The notes under the pieces were generated by a model, which saw only the letters and a program-made list of their open reading frames with translations, ran no database searches and was not told where the DNA came from. From assembly GCA_003439945.1 (NCBI GenBank), contig QVRM01005915.1:584501-648500 (forward strand): a stretch of 64,000 nucleotides of DNA, read 5' to 3'. The position numbers and the translations under genes were made by a program. Source of the DNA: Dermanyssus gallinae. Its lineage: Eukaryota; Arthropoda; Arachnida; Mesostigmata; Dermanyssidae. Shown here one piece after another: positions 55,621 to 64,000 of the stretch. Every line of letters begins with the position of its first letter. Within the stretch, counting starts at the first letter, position 1.

Positions 55621-55700
55621 AGCTACAGGATGATGTAGCCAATCTACGTACGAAACATGCAGAGTTCCGTACGTAGATTGGCTACATCATCTTGTAGCTT
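55621..55700. repeat. inverted repeat, 32-bp arms
   Basis: The left arm 55621-55652 and right arm 55668-55699 are complementary with one mismatch, around a 15-nt loop. The arms encode the same peptide on opposite strands (LQDDVANLRT), in the 3' end of the minus-strand endonuclease frame. This fits an inverted duplication of about 40 bp at the end of that element. Confidence 0.9.
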
Positions 55701-56570
55701 CACACTTATTGCGACTTTACCCTCATTTACAGTTACTCCTATAGGAACCGGTACGCGCTTCTCTAGCACCGTCATTAACACGTTGATAACGTGTCTGCAA
55801 TAATCCACAACTTCCTGAGAATTAAAGAAAACAAATATATCTATAGTAGAAGACATGCTTCTGCAAGCATTGTTACTGGGACTATCACCATCCGCATAGT
55901 ACGCTGGTGTTGATGGGCTCGTGCAAATCCACAAGACAATTTCCTCAAAAGCTTCCCAAACAGCAGCTGTTCTGTTCGGAGCCACCGTATCCACCCTGCA
56001 GTTCAAGTTACCAGCTAGGTCTCGTCTCTAGGAATATCCGCTACCGCGCGACCCACCTTATCTAATAACTCGTCCACGAAGTCGCCGGAGCCCCTACTGT
56101 ACATTCCGACAAAGGTCAGGTGAGTGGTGCTGAGGGCAGTAGCATTGTCCGGCAGAATTTCTGTCCTGGCCGACCAAGAGAGAAGCTGCGTCAGTTGGTC
56201 GACCGTGTAAGCAACGAAGGGCTGGGCAGTAGAACGAGTAGAACGTTTTGATATGGAATCGTTTACGGCAGTACGACCAGAATTTCTACCGGTAGTTGGC
56301 TCTTCACGTTTGAGAAATCTTTCTTCTTGGCGTTGTAGCTGAATTTCGCTTTGTCTCCTCTATTGGATAGTGATACACCCAAAAAAGCCCCCTTACAGGA
56401 AACGGGATGCTTCTGTTCGACTGTACAACAAGCATTTGTTTTTGATCTTGATGCCACCCAATGGTTCTGGACTACGGACATATTTTTACTACAGAACCGC
56501 CAACTAATCGCCGACATTTCTTCACTTTTAGAGACGCAGCGAAAAACAAGACCGACCGCATCACCGTTCA
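55644..56570 (-). pseudogene. LINE APE-type endonuclease, minus strand
   Basis: Reading leftwards: a damaged opening at 56517-56263 (SWRFCSKNMSVVQNHWV, where ..QETW.. is expected; SCKGAFLGVSLSNRG). Next come VDQLTQLLSWSARTEILP, then THLTFVGMYSRGSGDFVDEL and LLDKVGRAVADIPRDE. In the ORF at 55644-56006, NCRVDTVAPNRTAAVWEAFE follows the place of the AGD block, and SSTIDIFVFFNSQEVVDYCR is the S(T)IDI block. A stop and frame change separate VGRAVADIPRDE from NCRVD. No RT follows; the frame runs into the inverted repeat at 55.62-55.70 kb. Confidence 0.75.
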
Positions 56571-57923
56571 GCTGATCGATTTAGCTATGGAGTGTGAGTG
56601 ATTTAATAAGACTAGAGATTAAAAATTTGGGCAATCGTAGGGACTATGAATGGATGTAAAACAGAAACAGGTTTAAATTAGGAAAAATAGGCTATCCGGA
56701 TGAAAGGTGCTCAACTAATAGGTGAAAGGAATTTTAGACTGCGATACAGGTGCAATAGTATTAGCTGCAGCATTACGTGCCCCAACGCGTGGTAAAAAAG
56801 GTGATGTGTACGCTCGCTTGTCGTAATTTCATTCAGACAATCAGATTATAACTGAACATGAAAAATAGCATTATAACTGTATTAATTACAACAACAAAAA
56901 ATAACTTCAAAGGTATCTTAAAAGGGGTCAATTGACCTTCGTATGGTACGAGCTAGCAGAGGTTGAGAGTGTGATCATGCGAGGTTGACAAGTGACGTGA
57001 TATAATCAAACATGCTACGTCAGGCAGCATTTCGGCTAGCCGCGCAGCAGGCCGCAGAGCAGAACAGAAAAGGCTGGGCAGACATGTAAGAGGATACAGG
57101 GCGTGGGACAGTGCGGCATAGTCGATCGGACATGCAGAGGTGTTAGGTTCTAGTAGTTAGCGTAACCCCGTATGGCGGCGACACTACAAACGTCGCAATT
57201 TTGTGGAGTTCTAGGTGGGTGCGTTCACTTTCGTCGGTACCAAAGGGACGATAGAGGGATATTCCTGTTCTATATGACAACAGAGCCTCTACCTAATAAA
57301 CCTAACAAAAGGTTTTAATTTGCCGACAGCCGAAGTTGGCTAAGTCTGTGTGGCCATAAACAGCAATTTTTAACCCTTCGGATGTACCTGAAGGTGTTCC
57401 TATATATTTATATGCACACTAGTGGTACGCCTAGATTCCGTCCTGGCTACAATGCCCAGCCTTGACTCTCGGTAACAATTGCCTTAAGTCAGCTTAGCTT
57501 GTTGTAGCATCGCATTGCGATAGCCCGTTGAGGTGCATTCATGACAAGCCCATTCAGACGAGCCTGAATATCACATGTCGTGTTTGTGTTTCTTACCAAA
57601 CCTTCGCAGGATTATACGGTGTTAACTCACTGAGCCCTTGAGAACAATGCCAAAAAAACGCTTTTGTTGGCGTTTCTGAATGCTGATGGTATAGAACATG
57701 TTCGAGATGTAGTGTTCAAGCAATATTCTTTTTATGATACAATCGATTTTTTAATACTACCATCTAGGTCTCTTTTTGTCTGGTGCTAATAGTAAGCCTG
57801 GGCGCGTGTTACATCGATGACATTCCCTGAATAGGAGGAGGTGACGTTGCTATTTCTTTAAACTGTAGGAAGCCGTTTTCTCTTATGTAAGGATATCAGA
57901 GTGTGTTTTGCATTTCGTTGTAC
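56571..57923. other. unassigned sequence
   Basis: No recognised feature. Confidence 0.45.
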
Positions 57924-57948
57924 ATATATATATATATATATATATATC
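57924..57948. repeat. (TA)n microsatellite
   Basis: About 24 bp of alternating TA. Confidence 0.93.
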
Positions 57949-58486
57949 CTCGTGCGTGCCCATAATCGTCTCTATTAAGGCAAAGTCTGGTCAGAGGCTA
58001 CTGCGGTACCAGGCGCAGATCAGTTGAGCCCGACAAGAGCTTGGAGGATTGACGCTATGGCGATAAAGTAACACGGCTGCCTGAGCAGCAAATCCGTCGC
58101 CCAGCAGTCGATGCGTACCGCTTTCGCGATTAATCCCCTGTGTGTGCAGCTTAGAACCTACACAATGAAGGTATTCCAGGCCAGGCAAACTGGAACCCGT
58201 CATCCATCCTTATCGTCACTACTACAAGGTTTCACTACGAGACTTACGTCGATTGAGATGGGTTGCTGACACATCTCGCTAGCCACACTAAGATATATAG
58301 AGGTGTTTTAGGTATCAGCTACACTGCTAGGCTGTCTAACGCAACCGAGATAGCAAACAAGCTTATGTTTGCCTATGTATACGAATGTAAGGGGTAGACG
58401 TACGACCAGGTTGACTAAGGCAGCCGAACAACAAAGGAAGCATACTTTGAATATATTATGAATATATTATGTTTCAGCCCAAGAAA
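57949..58486. other. unassigned sequence
   Basis: No recognised feature. Confidence 0.45.
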
Positions 58487-58538
58487 GGTTGTATATACGT
58501 ACAAGTCTTGTTTTCCAGACTTGTACGTAGGTACAACC
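58487..58538. repeat. short perfect-type hairpin, 22-bp stem
   Basis: The left arm 58487-58508 pairs with 58517-58538: 20 Watson-Crick pairs, one G-U and one mismatch, around an 8-nt loop (TGTTTTCC). Length and shape would suit a small structured RNA or a miniature element remnant; no flanking duplication was found. Confidence 0.85.
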
Positions 58539-59077
58539 AGCGTTACTTTGAGTTTGTTTGTAAAAAAAATGAACGCCTTCTTTGTAGAGGTAGTCCGGCT
58601 TGGGCCTCTGCTGTTGCCTGCTCTGTTTTTTAATCATCCCGACGGCGACTTTGCGAAGGGAAAGCACTGAGGCGAGTACGATGAGGCTGGATAGGCGCAA
58701 AACTGCATTTGGGTAAAGTCTCGGGGTAGAGACACGCTTTTTAATAACGACCGATCGGCCTGTGAGCTGCAGCCCACGCGCGCAAAGCTCGCGTCGCCCC
58801 CGCTCTGATAGCTGCGGAACATTGGCGCTTCTGCCTCTGCCCTTTTCGCCGGCCTCTCTGACAAAACGGCAAACCGCCGCATAGATTCTCATTACCGTAT
58901 CTTATATCATCACCCTAAAAATGCGCTTGCTTCTACCACTCATCGAATGCTTTTTTTGGCCAGAGTTCTCTATGTGATCCGGTCATTTCTTTTATTAGAA
59001 TTCGTTTTAATACAAGTATAGTAGTGGTCTTGGCTGTTTTATTGATCATAGTATACGCCTACCGGTATCACTACATG

Positions 59078-59080
<3 letters not shown>
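58539..59080. other. unassigned sequence
   Basis: No recognised feature. The 141-codon minus-strand ORF at 58467-58892 runs through the hairpin and has no known motif. Confidence 0.4.

Positions 59081-59130
<50 letters not shown>
59081..59130. repeat. (AT)n microsatellite
   Basis: About 50 bp of alternating AT. Confidence 0.97.
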
Positions 59131-59132
<2 letters not shown>

Positions 59133-60277
59133 GCGCCCTTATTCGGCACAATTAATTAAGCGCTATAAGTAAACCAGTGTCCAGTAGTCGTAAGCGAGCC
59201 GGCCGTTTAAGTAAGGAAAAGTTTGAAAATACATGGCAAATGACGTCTAGCAACGTCAACCTAACTGCGCCATTGCTCGTAGCCCTCGCAGACATTCTTT
59301 TTCCCTCCAAGGGTGATCACTCAAATTGTCTAACTCAACAATAACGACTGCAAAGCCAACCTGATTCTGAAAACTCCGCCCACGTATACAGGTATTCGTA
59401 GTGTGTGTGTCGCTATAAATTGTTTAGGTTGAAGTGACGGTTTACTTACGCGCGTCTGTCAGATTTCCCCTGGTAGAATCTAGGCGCCCCTTCATCCGAC
59501 CGTCCCACTAGAGGAACAAAGGAGCAAGAACCATTACCCTCATTATTATCAGCACGGTTGAAGTCATATAATAACGGAGAGATTTACTGAATGAATAAAT
59601 CTGCTGTCCGTGCCTCGAATCTCGCTGGCCATGGAAACATAGAGTCCTCGTTATTGTGTCCAGTCAGCCGCTGCAACAGATGTTGCGTTCAATGAGCAGA
59701 TATTTGATTTCGCAGCTACGACCGCCGGACCCGTGAAGGTTTCAATGTCTGGAATAACAAAACGTCCCCGTCGTATTGACTCTTATGGCTTTCCTCCAGC
59801 TAGGGTGTTCCGGTCGTTCCTCAAACTTCTCGAAGCGTAAAGGGGTGCAAGAGAATCCCAATTTAGTGGGTTTGTACGTCCGACACTAGCTACTGTTAGC
59901 TGTCAGTGGTGCATATGCATCACACGTGTCCAATACCTTCCATATAAAGAAGTTAGCGTTCGCCGGTTGCCGATTTATCGAATAGTATGCCAGAATCAAG
60001 GTGGTCTCAGCTACAAATAATGTGCTTAAAGTGGCGGTAACGGAGCAGAAGGGGTGGTTGTCGTTACTGAGGGATATCACATGTCGAGGGTTTGCCCGAA
60101 AAAAAAATATTTTTGCTAGTTTCAGCAACCCTGGTTGATCTAGATCCATATCGCCATTATCAATTGCCTTCTCTGCTTTAATACAAGATTAAGTCGTGCT
60201 TTTAGTGATTCTACCATTTTTTCCCATTTAACCATGCCATGATTCTTAACGGTAGCAAAATACGCAAAAACTTGTCG

Positions 60278-60280
<3 letters not shown>
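59131..60280. other. unassigned sequence
   Basis: No recognised feature. Confidence 0.45.

Positions 60281-60332
<52 letters not shown>
60281..60332. repeat. (TA)n microsatellite
   Basis: About 52 bp of alternating TA. Confidence 0.97.
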
Positions 60333-60335
<3 letters not shown>

Positions 60336-61536
60336 GATATTTGAACCATTATTCTATCGGAACACTTGCAGGTTTGCTTTAATTAACATTTTCTACTTTT
60401 CTGAATTTCTAGAAACTATAGACATATGATGCTATCGACTTAGTAAGGCAGCGGATGCACTTTGGCTTTCTCTAAGACAGACCTAAAACGTGATACCGAT
60501 AAAGTGTATTGCGTTGTACTTCCTGATGTTGTCCCTAAATTGTCCTGAGCCGCATATGGCATTTAGCTTCGTCAGATGGTATTGCCTGGAAATGTCAGAT
60601 GCCCACTGGAGTGTCGGGCCACCGCACGGCGAGTGTTGTTATAAACTACGGGCATTGCACCATGATGGCCGTAATTATTACGTTTGCTCCAGGGTAGCTA
60701 ACGCTCGACATAGGAATCATGTGTGTTTCTGTGGAGATGGGGGGTGCCGAAGGGTGAGGCAGCGAGCAGGCGGCGGCGGCACCGATAAAAACGATCAAGG
60801 CACTACGCTACCAAGTAGGCTGGTTGTTTTTCCCGGTAACACGACGAAAAGAGAACAAGAATTGCGACAACGACGACGGCCACCCTCTAGCAGAATGGAG
60901 ATGGAGAGACACGCCAAAAAACGGAGTATAGGATGAACCCTTCGCTAGTCCACTCCTGAACAAACAAGGCAAGCGGCCAGTTGCGACAACTCCCGTCTGT
61001 CTGACGGCTGCGTCGTCCACGAAATACGTTGCTAACTTCTAGGTACTACTATGCTTCTCTTCCGCTTTCTCTGCCACTCGCGCTTACTTTGTACGGGGTT
61101 GGTCATGATACGTCCTAATCAGCGTTCGAACGGACCGTCGGTCGAACAGCGGCTGTACACCTTGCACATACACAAAAAGAACATAAAGGAACGAAAAGAA
61201 AAGATGATAAATTATTATGGCGACGGCGACCACAATGATAACAACAACAACAACAACAACAGAAGATGAGTGCACAAAGGTCCACGCTTAGCAAGATAAC
61301 CCGAGCACGAGGCGGGCGAATTTCAGGTCAGGGACGGAGAGGGAGGGAAAATGGTCTGGCCTCGATGGCAGACCGCGGTGGGGTTGGCCTGCACTACGTC
61401 TGATTGTCTGATCCGAAAAACTAGCTGGCGCGGCGACCGCAGATGTCGACGCCCCCGCAGCCATTGTCAACCTGCGTGAGTCTTGCTACGCTACGGTTGT
61501 GTCTCTATTAGATTATGGTGGCTAAAGGCTAATAGG
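60333..61536. other. unassigned sequence with one 148-codon ORF
   Basis: The plus-strand ORF at 60490-60936 is Cys/His/Arg-rich (GECCYKL, HVCFCGDGGC) and ends very basic. I recognise no fold and cannot tell it from chance or ORF1 debris. An (AAC)n run lies at 61240-61260. Confidence 0.35.
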
Positions 61537-61552
61537 CTTGCTATATGGGCTT
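61537..61552 (+). repeat. target-site duplication, left
   Basis: CTTGCTATATGGGCTT, identical to 61735-61750, bracketing the SINE-1 copy. Confidence 0.93.
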
Positions 61553-61734
61553 GTCGAGCCCGGTAGCGTGGTAGTGCATTCCGCCTGCGCCTCGCGGCCG
61601 GAGGAGACACATAGGTGCGCGGGTTCGCGCCCCACCGTTGCACATTTGCAATTGTGGGGATCCGTCTATGAAGCAATGTGAATAACAGTTTCGTGGACAT
61701 TAAATCTTGGCTGAGGGTCAGCCCGAAAACTTGA
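61553..61734 (+). mobile_element. tRNA-derived SINE, family SINE-1, copy B
   Basis: The A-box region GGTAGCGTGGTAGTGC lies at about 61562-61577 and the B box GGGTTCGCGCC at 61621-61631. The body ends GGGTCAGCCCGAAAACTTGA. It matches the minus-strand copy at 38932-39111 along its whole length, by eye about 85-90%. The 16-bp perfect flanking duplication proves retroposition and dates this copy as younger than copy A, whose duplication is decayed. There is no poly-A tail, so its 3' end probably mimics a LINE 3' end; none in this window obviously matches. Confidence 0.93.
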
Positions 61735-61750
61735 CTTGCTATATGGGCTT
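61735..61750 (+). repeat. target-site duplication, right
   Basis: Second copy of CTTGCTATATGGGCTT. Confidence 0.93.
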
Positions 61751-61999
61751 AGAGCAAAACCTATTAACCTTTGCATTATTGTTATGCTTTATCAATCACA
61801 AATTTGTTTATTCATTGCTCACATTCATATATTAATTATTGTATAGCGGCAGAGCGTTCGAACATCGTTGGAGGTGGTTCAGTTTGTTCACTGTTTTGCA
61901 CAAAATCCACACATTAAGGACGCTTTCTTCCGTGTGTTTGGTAAACGTTATTCTCTGTGTGAAAAATACTATTCAAAGGTATCGAACTTGTCGTGCGAA
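61751..61999. other. unassigned sequence
   Basis: No recognised feature. Confidence 0.45.
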
Positions 62000-62600
62000 T
62001 TCAATAGACTCTGATTTTTAGTGCATCGATGGCTGCATATCTCCCTCCTGTGGCGGAACTTAATTTCTTTAGTTTTATTTAAATTGATCTCCAGGGAAAT
62101 GCGGTCGGCGTACAGCTGCAATGTGGCCAGCGATTGGTGTAGATAAAAATGACTCCAGAAGTAGAGCGCACAAGCGTGTGTACCTGTAGGTTCTAAGTCT
62201 GGATCGAACTTGATAGATTGCTTACTAATACCATAGAATATGAGCTGGCTAAAATTATCGTCCTAGCCGGCGCCTGTAGTTTGCACGATAAGAGAATGAT
62301 TCGCATCCGCATCAACAATAATGTCCTTTCCTTCCTTGAATATTGAAAATACCTGTAGAAGTCTTAGAACGTTCGTGAGCTCCCCATACAGGCCATCTTA
62401 TCAAGGATAACTGCACGCGATGCTGTGTCACAGGCTACCCTGAGTGTATCTCATCTATACCTGAAGTCGAATTGTGCGGTATACGTAGATCAGAATCAAT
62501 ACATAATTTTCTCCAGGTGTTCCACCAGTGCTTTTTAATAGCATCTGCTATCGATGAGGCTGATCAGTGGGATTGATTCATTGAGATTAGAGAGATCAGT
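62000..62600 (-). pseudogene. LINE RT fragment, family A/B type, minus strand
   Basis: The clearest block, at about 62150-62050 on the minus strand, is LHQSLATLQLYADRISLEIN then LNKTKEIKFR. It matches LQQSLASLQKFVDLNALVIN and AKTKAMKFRR in the copy at 41 kb. Upstream, in other frames, are AQFDFRYR (normally .QFGFR.GR) and TLRVACDTASRAVILDKMAC near 62470-62390. The catalytic box is reduced to ACALYFWSHFYLHQ. Frames change several times. It is an old copy found only by homology to neighbours. Confidence 0.72.
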
Positions 62601-63549
62601 GAGAATGTTAAGAGAAGCTAGTATATGGCAGCTAGTATTGCGAGAATTTTAGAGACACCTTACCTTTCGTTTTTAGTTTAAAGTTCTTAGCTGTTGTATC
62701 ATGAATACGGGCAGCGTAGCTCTTTCCGTTAAGCGTAGTCAGTATTGAAAACAATTAGACAATACCGCTTGACTTCGAATGCCAACAGGCCCTTCTGAAG
62801 CCCTTATTATCTGATGCCGCACTACTTTGTATTAATACAGAGGACACCTAGTATGGATGTGCTCTGTGTAACAATGTGGGTGTGCTTCGTAGCCGTATAT
62901 AGCACGCACACGTTGCAAGATGGTGGCGCTCTTGGTTTACAACTTTGTTTTTACATCATCTTGCTTGTCCAACCGGTAATTGAGATTACAGATGCAGGAT
63001 ATCGACGCAAATAGACACCGTCGGGGGAACATTTTTGTCGTTTACGTGGCTTTTGAATATAGCGCAATGGGCTTGAGTATATCGCAAATATATTAACACT
63101 GTAAGCATCACGCAGTTGGCTTTATTGTATCATATCTATTCTATTCAATTATAGATATTCACTATAATATTTTAGTACCGCGAAGTTTGGTCTTATATAC
63201 AACGGACACTTTTCTGCTTGCTCTATCAGGTCCTTCTAACTGTAACCAGATATTTTTTGCCGGATGCTTGAACGTTGGGCACAAGTGTACAGATTGGGAT
63301 TGGCGGGGCATCTTGTCGCCGCACGATTTGCATGCAGCGATGCAGGCAGGTCGAGTGGTTTCCCTTCTCTTGCCGTCTCGTTGATGCTCGCTGCACCGGC
63401 AAGCATGCATCGGTATGCGTTGCACCGGCAGCTGCTGCGCCGCGTCTGTTTATTGAACAATATATCGTTCGTTTACAGACCGACCCAGACCGGACTGTAT
63501 TTCGCGTTTTAAATGATAGTAACGATAATAATGATGGCAGTATCAATTC
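62601..63549. other. unassigned sequence
   Basis: No recognised feature. Overlapping ORFs on both strands at 63162-63601 are probably chance. Confidence 0.4.
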
Positions 63550-63568
63550 AAAAAAAAAAAAAAAAAAA
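63550..63568. repeat. poly-A run
   Basis: Nineteen A in a row; it could be a retroposon tail but no body is recognisable in front of it. Confidence 0.9.
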
Positions 63569-63593
63569 CATAACCATTCTCAGAGAACCAGGG

Positions 63594-63680
63594 GCGTTTA
63601 GGTCAGCGGTTAAGGGGCGAATAGGCTCTGGGCAGAAAGCGAGGAGGCAGAAGTCCTCGCGTGCTGCAGTAGTGGGGTCG
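63594..63680 (+). other. weak tRNA-like segment
   Basis: TTTAGGTCAGCGGTTAAGGG resembles a tRNA D-arm/A box. The expected B box is poor (GTGGGGTCGTATT). It may be a decayed SINE; unproven. Confidence 0.25.
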
Positions 63681-63720
63681 TATTTGTGAATACCTCAAAG
63701 GGCTCAGCCTTCTGGTCGGA

Positions 63721-63760
63721 TCTACGCTATATATATATATATATATATATATAGCGTAGA
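63721..63760. repeat. (TA)13 inside a perfect 40-bp palindrome
   Basis: TCTACGC, then 13 TA units (63728-63753), then GCGTAGA: the whole equals its own reverse complement. Confidence 0.97.
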
Positions 63761-64000
63761 CGATAACGTATTGGGTGGTGCAGATATAGTTGCTGATGAC
63801 GTTTGGGGCGTGCTTATTTTCGTGAGACGTTGGATTTTGAGCTGAATTTCGATAAATGTAGAACCTATACAGGCAATAGTGTACAGGTCCCTGACCTTTG
63901 CGCCCTCCAGGTCTTATTGCCGGGATGTGAAGTTATCCTCGACAATGATCTGGAGCTTCTGGAAGTCACCCATTTCTTCCGCGGAGCTAATCTATTAGGA
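63754..64000 (+). mobile_element. RLE-type LINE, copy 5 (runs off window)
   Basis: Starting inside the catalytic box, the translation reads VDDNVLGGADIV, where copy 1 has LDDGVLGGGPDAV. After a frame change it reads LELNFDKCRTYTGN, like LALNPAKC, then LPGCEVILDNDLELLEV, like LPGCKTVGTDLELLGV. The copy begins exactly at the right arm of the (TA) palindrome and continues beyond the window. Confidence 0.8.

Noticed and set aside
60490..60936. 148-codon Cys/His-rich ORF as a zinc-finger gene.
   Set aside because: Cys spacing fits no known finger and there is no supporting exon or repeat copy.
63162..63601. CCHC knuckle (GCLNVGHKC) in overlapping ORFs as a gag gene.
   Set aside because: Spacing is incomplete, the first Cys pair is missing and no retrovirus-like protease or RT lies nearby.

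Overview
The window reads as nuclear DNA of an invertebrate animal, most likely an arthropod. I see no rRNA, no confident protein-coding host gene, no operon structure and no CRISPR. It is dominated by decayed non-LTR retrotransposons (LINEs), tRNA-derived SINEs and many long (TA)n microsatellites. The arthropod guess rests on several fragments of R1-clade type (a clade known mainly from arthropods) and is only moderately secure. All family names come from protein motifs read by eye; no database search was possible.

Layout. 1-5 kb: little coding content, (TA)n tracts and a SINE-like insertion (3.70-3.82 kb). 4.9-9.75 kb: an endonuclease fragment (-), two CR1/Jockey-like LINE fragments (+) and a SINE (-). 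10.2-12.4 kb: a LINE on the minus strand ('family B'). 14.8-17.04 kb: the longest copy of a LINE whose C-terminus carries a CCHC knuckle and an RPD..D motif like the restriction-like endonuclease (RLE) of R2-type elements. 17.5-21.8 kb: endonuclease pieces on both strands and a broken reverse transcriptase (RT). 25-27.7 kb: two R1-like fragments. 29.43-30.52 kb: a 544-bp tandem duplication, 99.4% identical. 30.5-34 kb: mostly unassigned, with one small ORF having a signal peptide. 34.0-41.5 kb: an RLE-type piece (-), the best preserved LINE of the window ('family A', esterase-like ORF1 plus ORF2), two tRNA-like insertions, an R1-like piece, and two nested family-A 3' ends (-). 43.95-46.96 kb: a family-B LINE (+) with a tandemly repeated ORF1 region. 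48.2-54.1 kb: further RLE-type, family-A/B, CR1-like and R1-like pieces. 55.6-56.6 kb: an endonuclease pseudogene (-) ending in a hairpin. 58-61.5 kb: a hairpin and (TA)n tracts. 61.55-61.73 kb: a SINE with a perfect 16-bp target-site duplication. 62.0-62.6 kb: a LINE RT (-). 63.75-64.0 kb: a fifth RLE-type copy running off the end.

How the parts work together. Autonomous LINEs encode ORF1 (nucleic-acid binding, esterase-like or zinc-finger) and ORF2 (endonuclease plus RT). SINEs borrow such machinery. Most copies are 5'-truncated and full of stops, so the window is a record of repeated insertion, nesting and decay. At least two reading frames remain unbroken: the RLE-type C-terminus at 48.24-49.01 kb and the family-A RT C-terminus at 40.43-41.34 kb. 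Several retroelement ends abut (TA)n tracts, so these tracts may be insertion targets or may be seeded by element tails.
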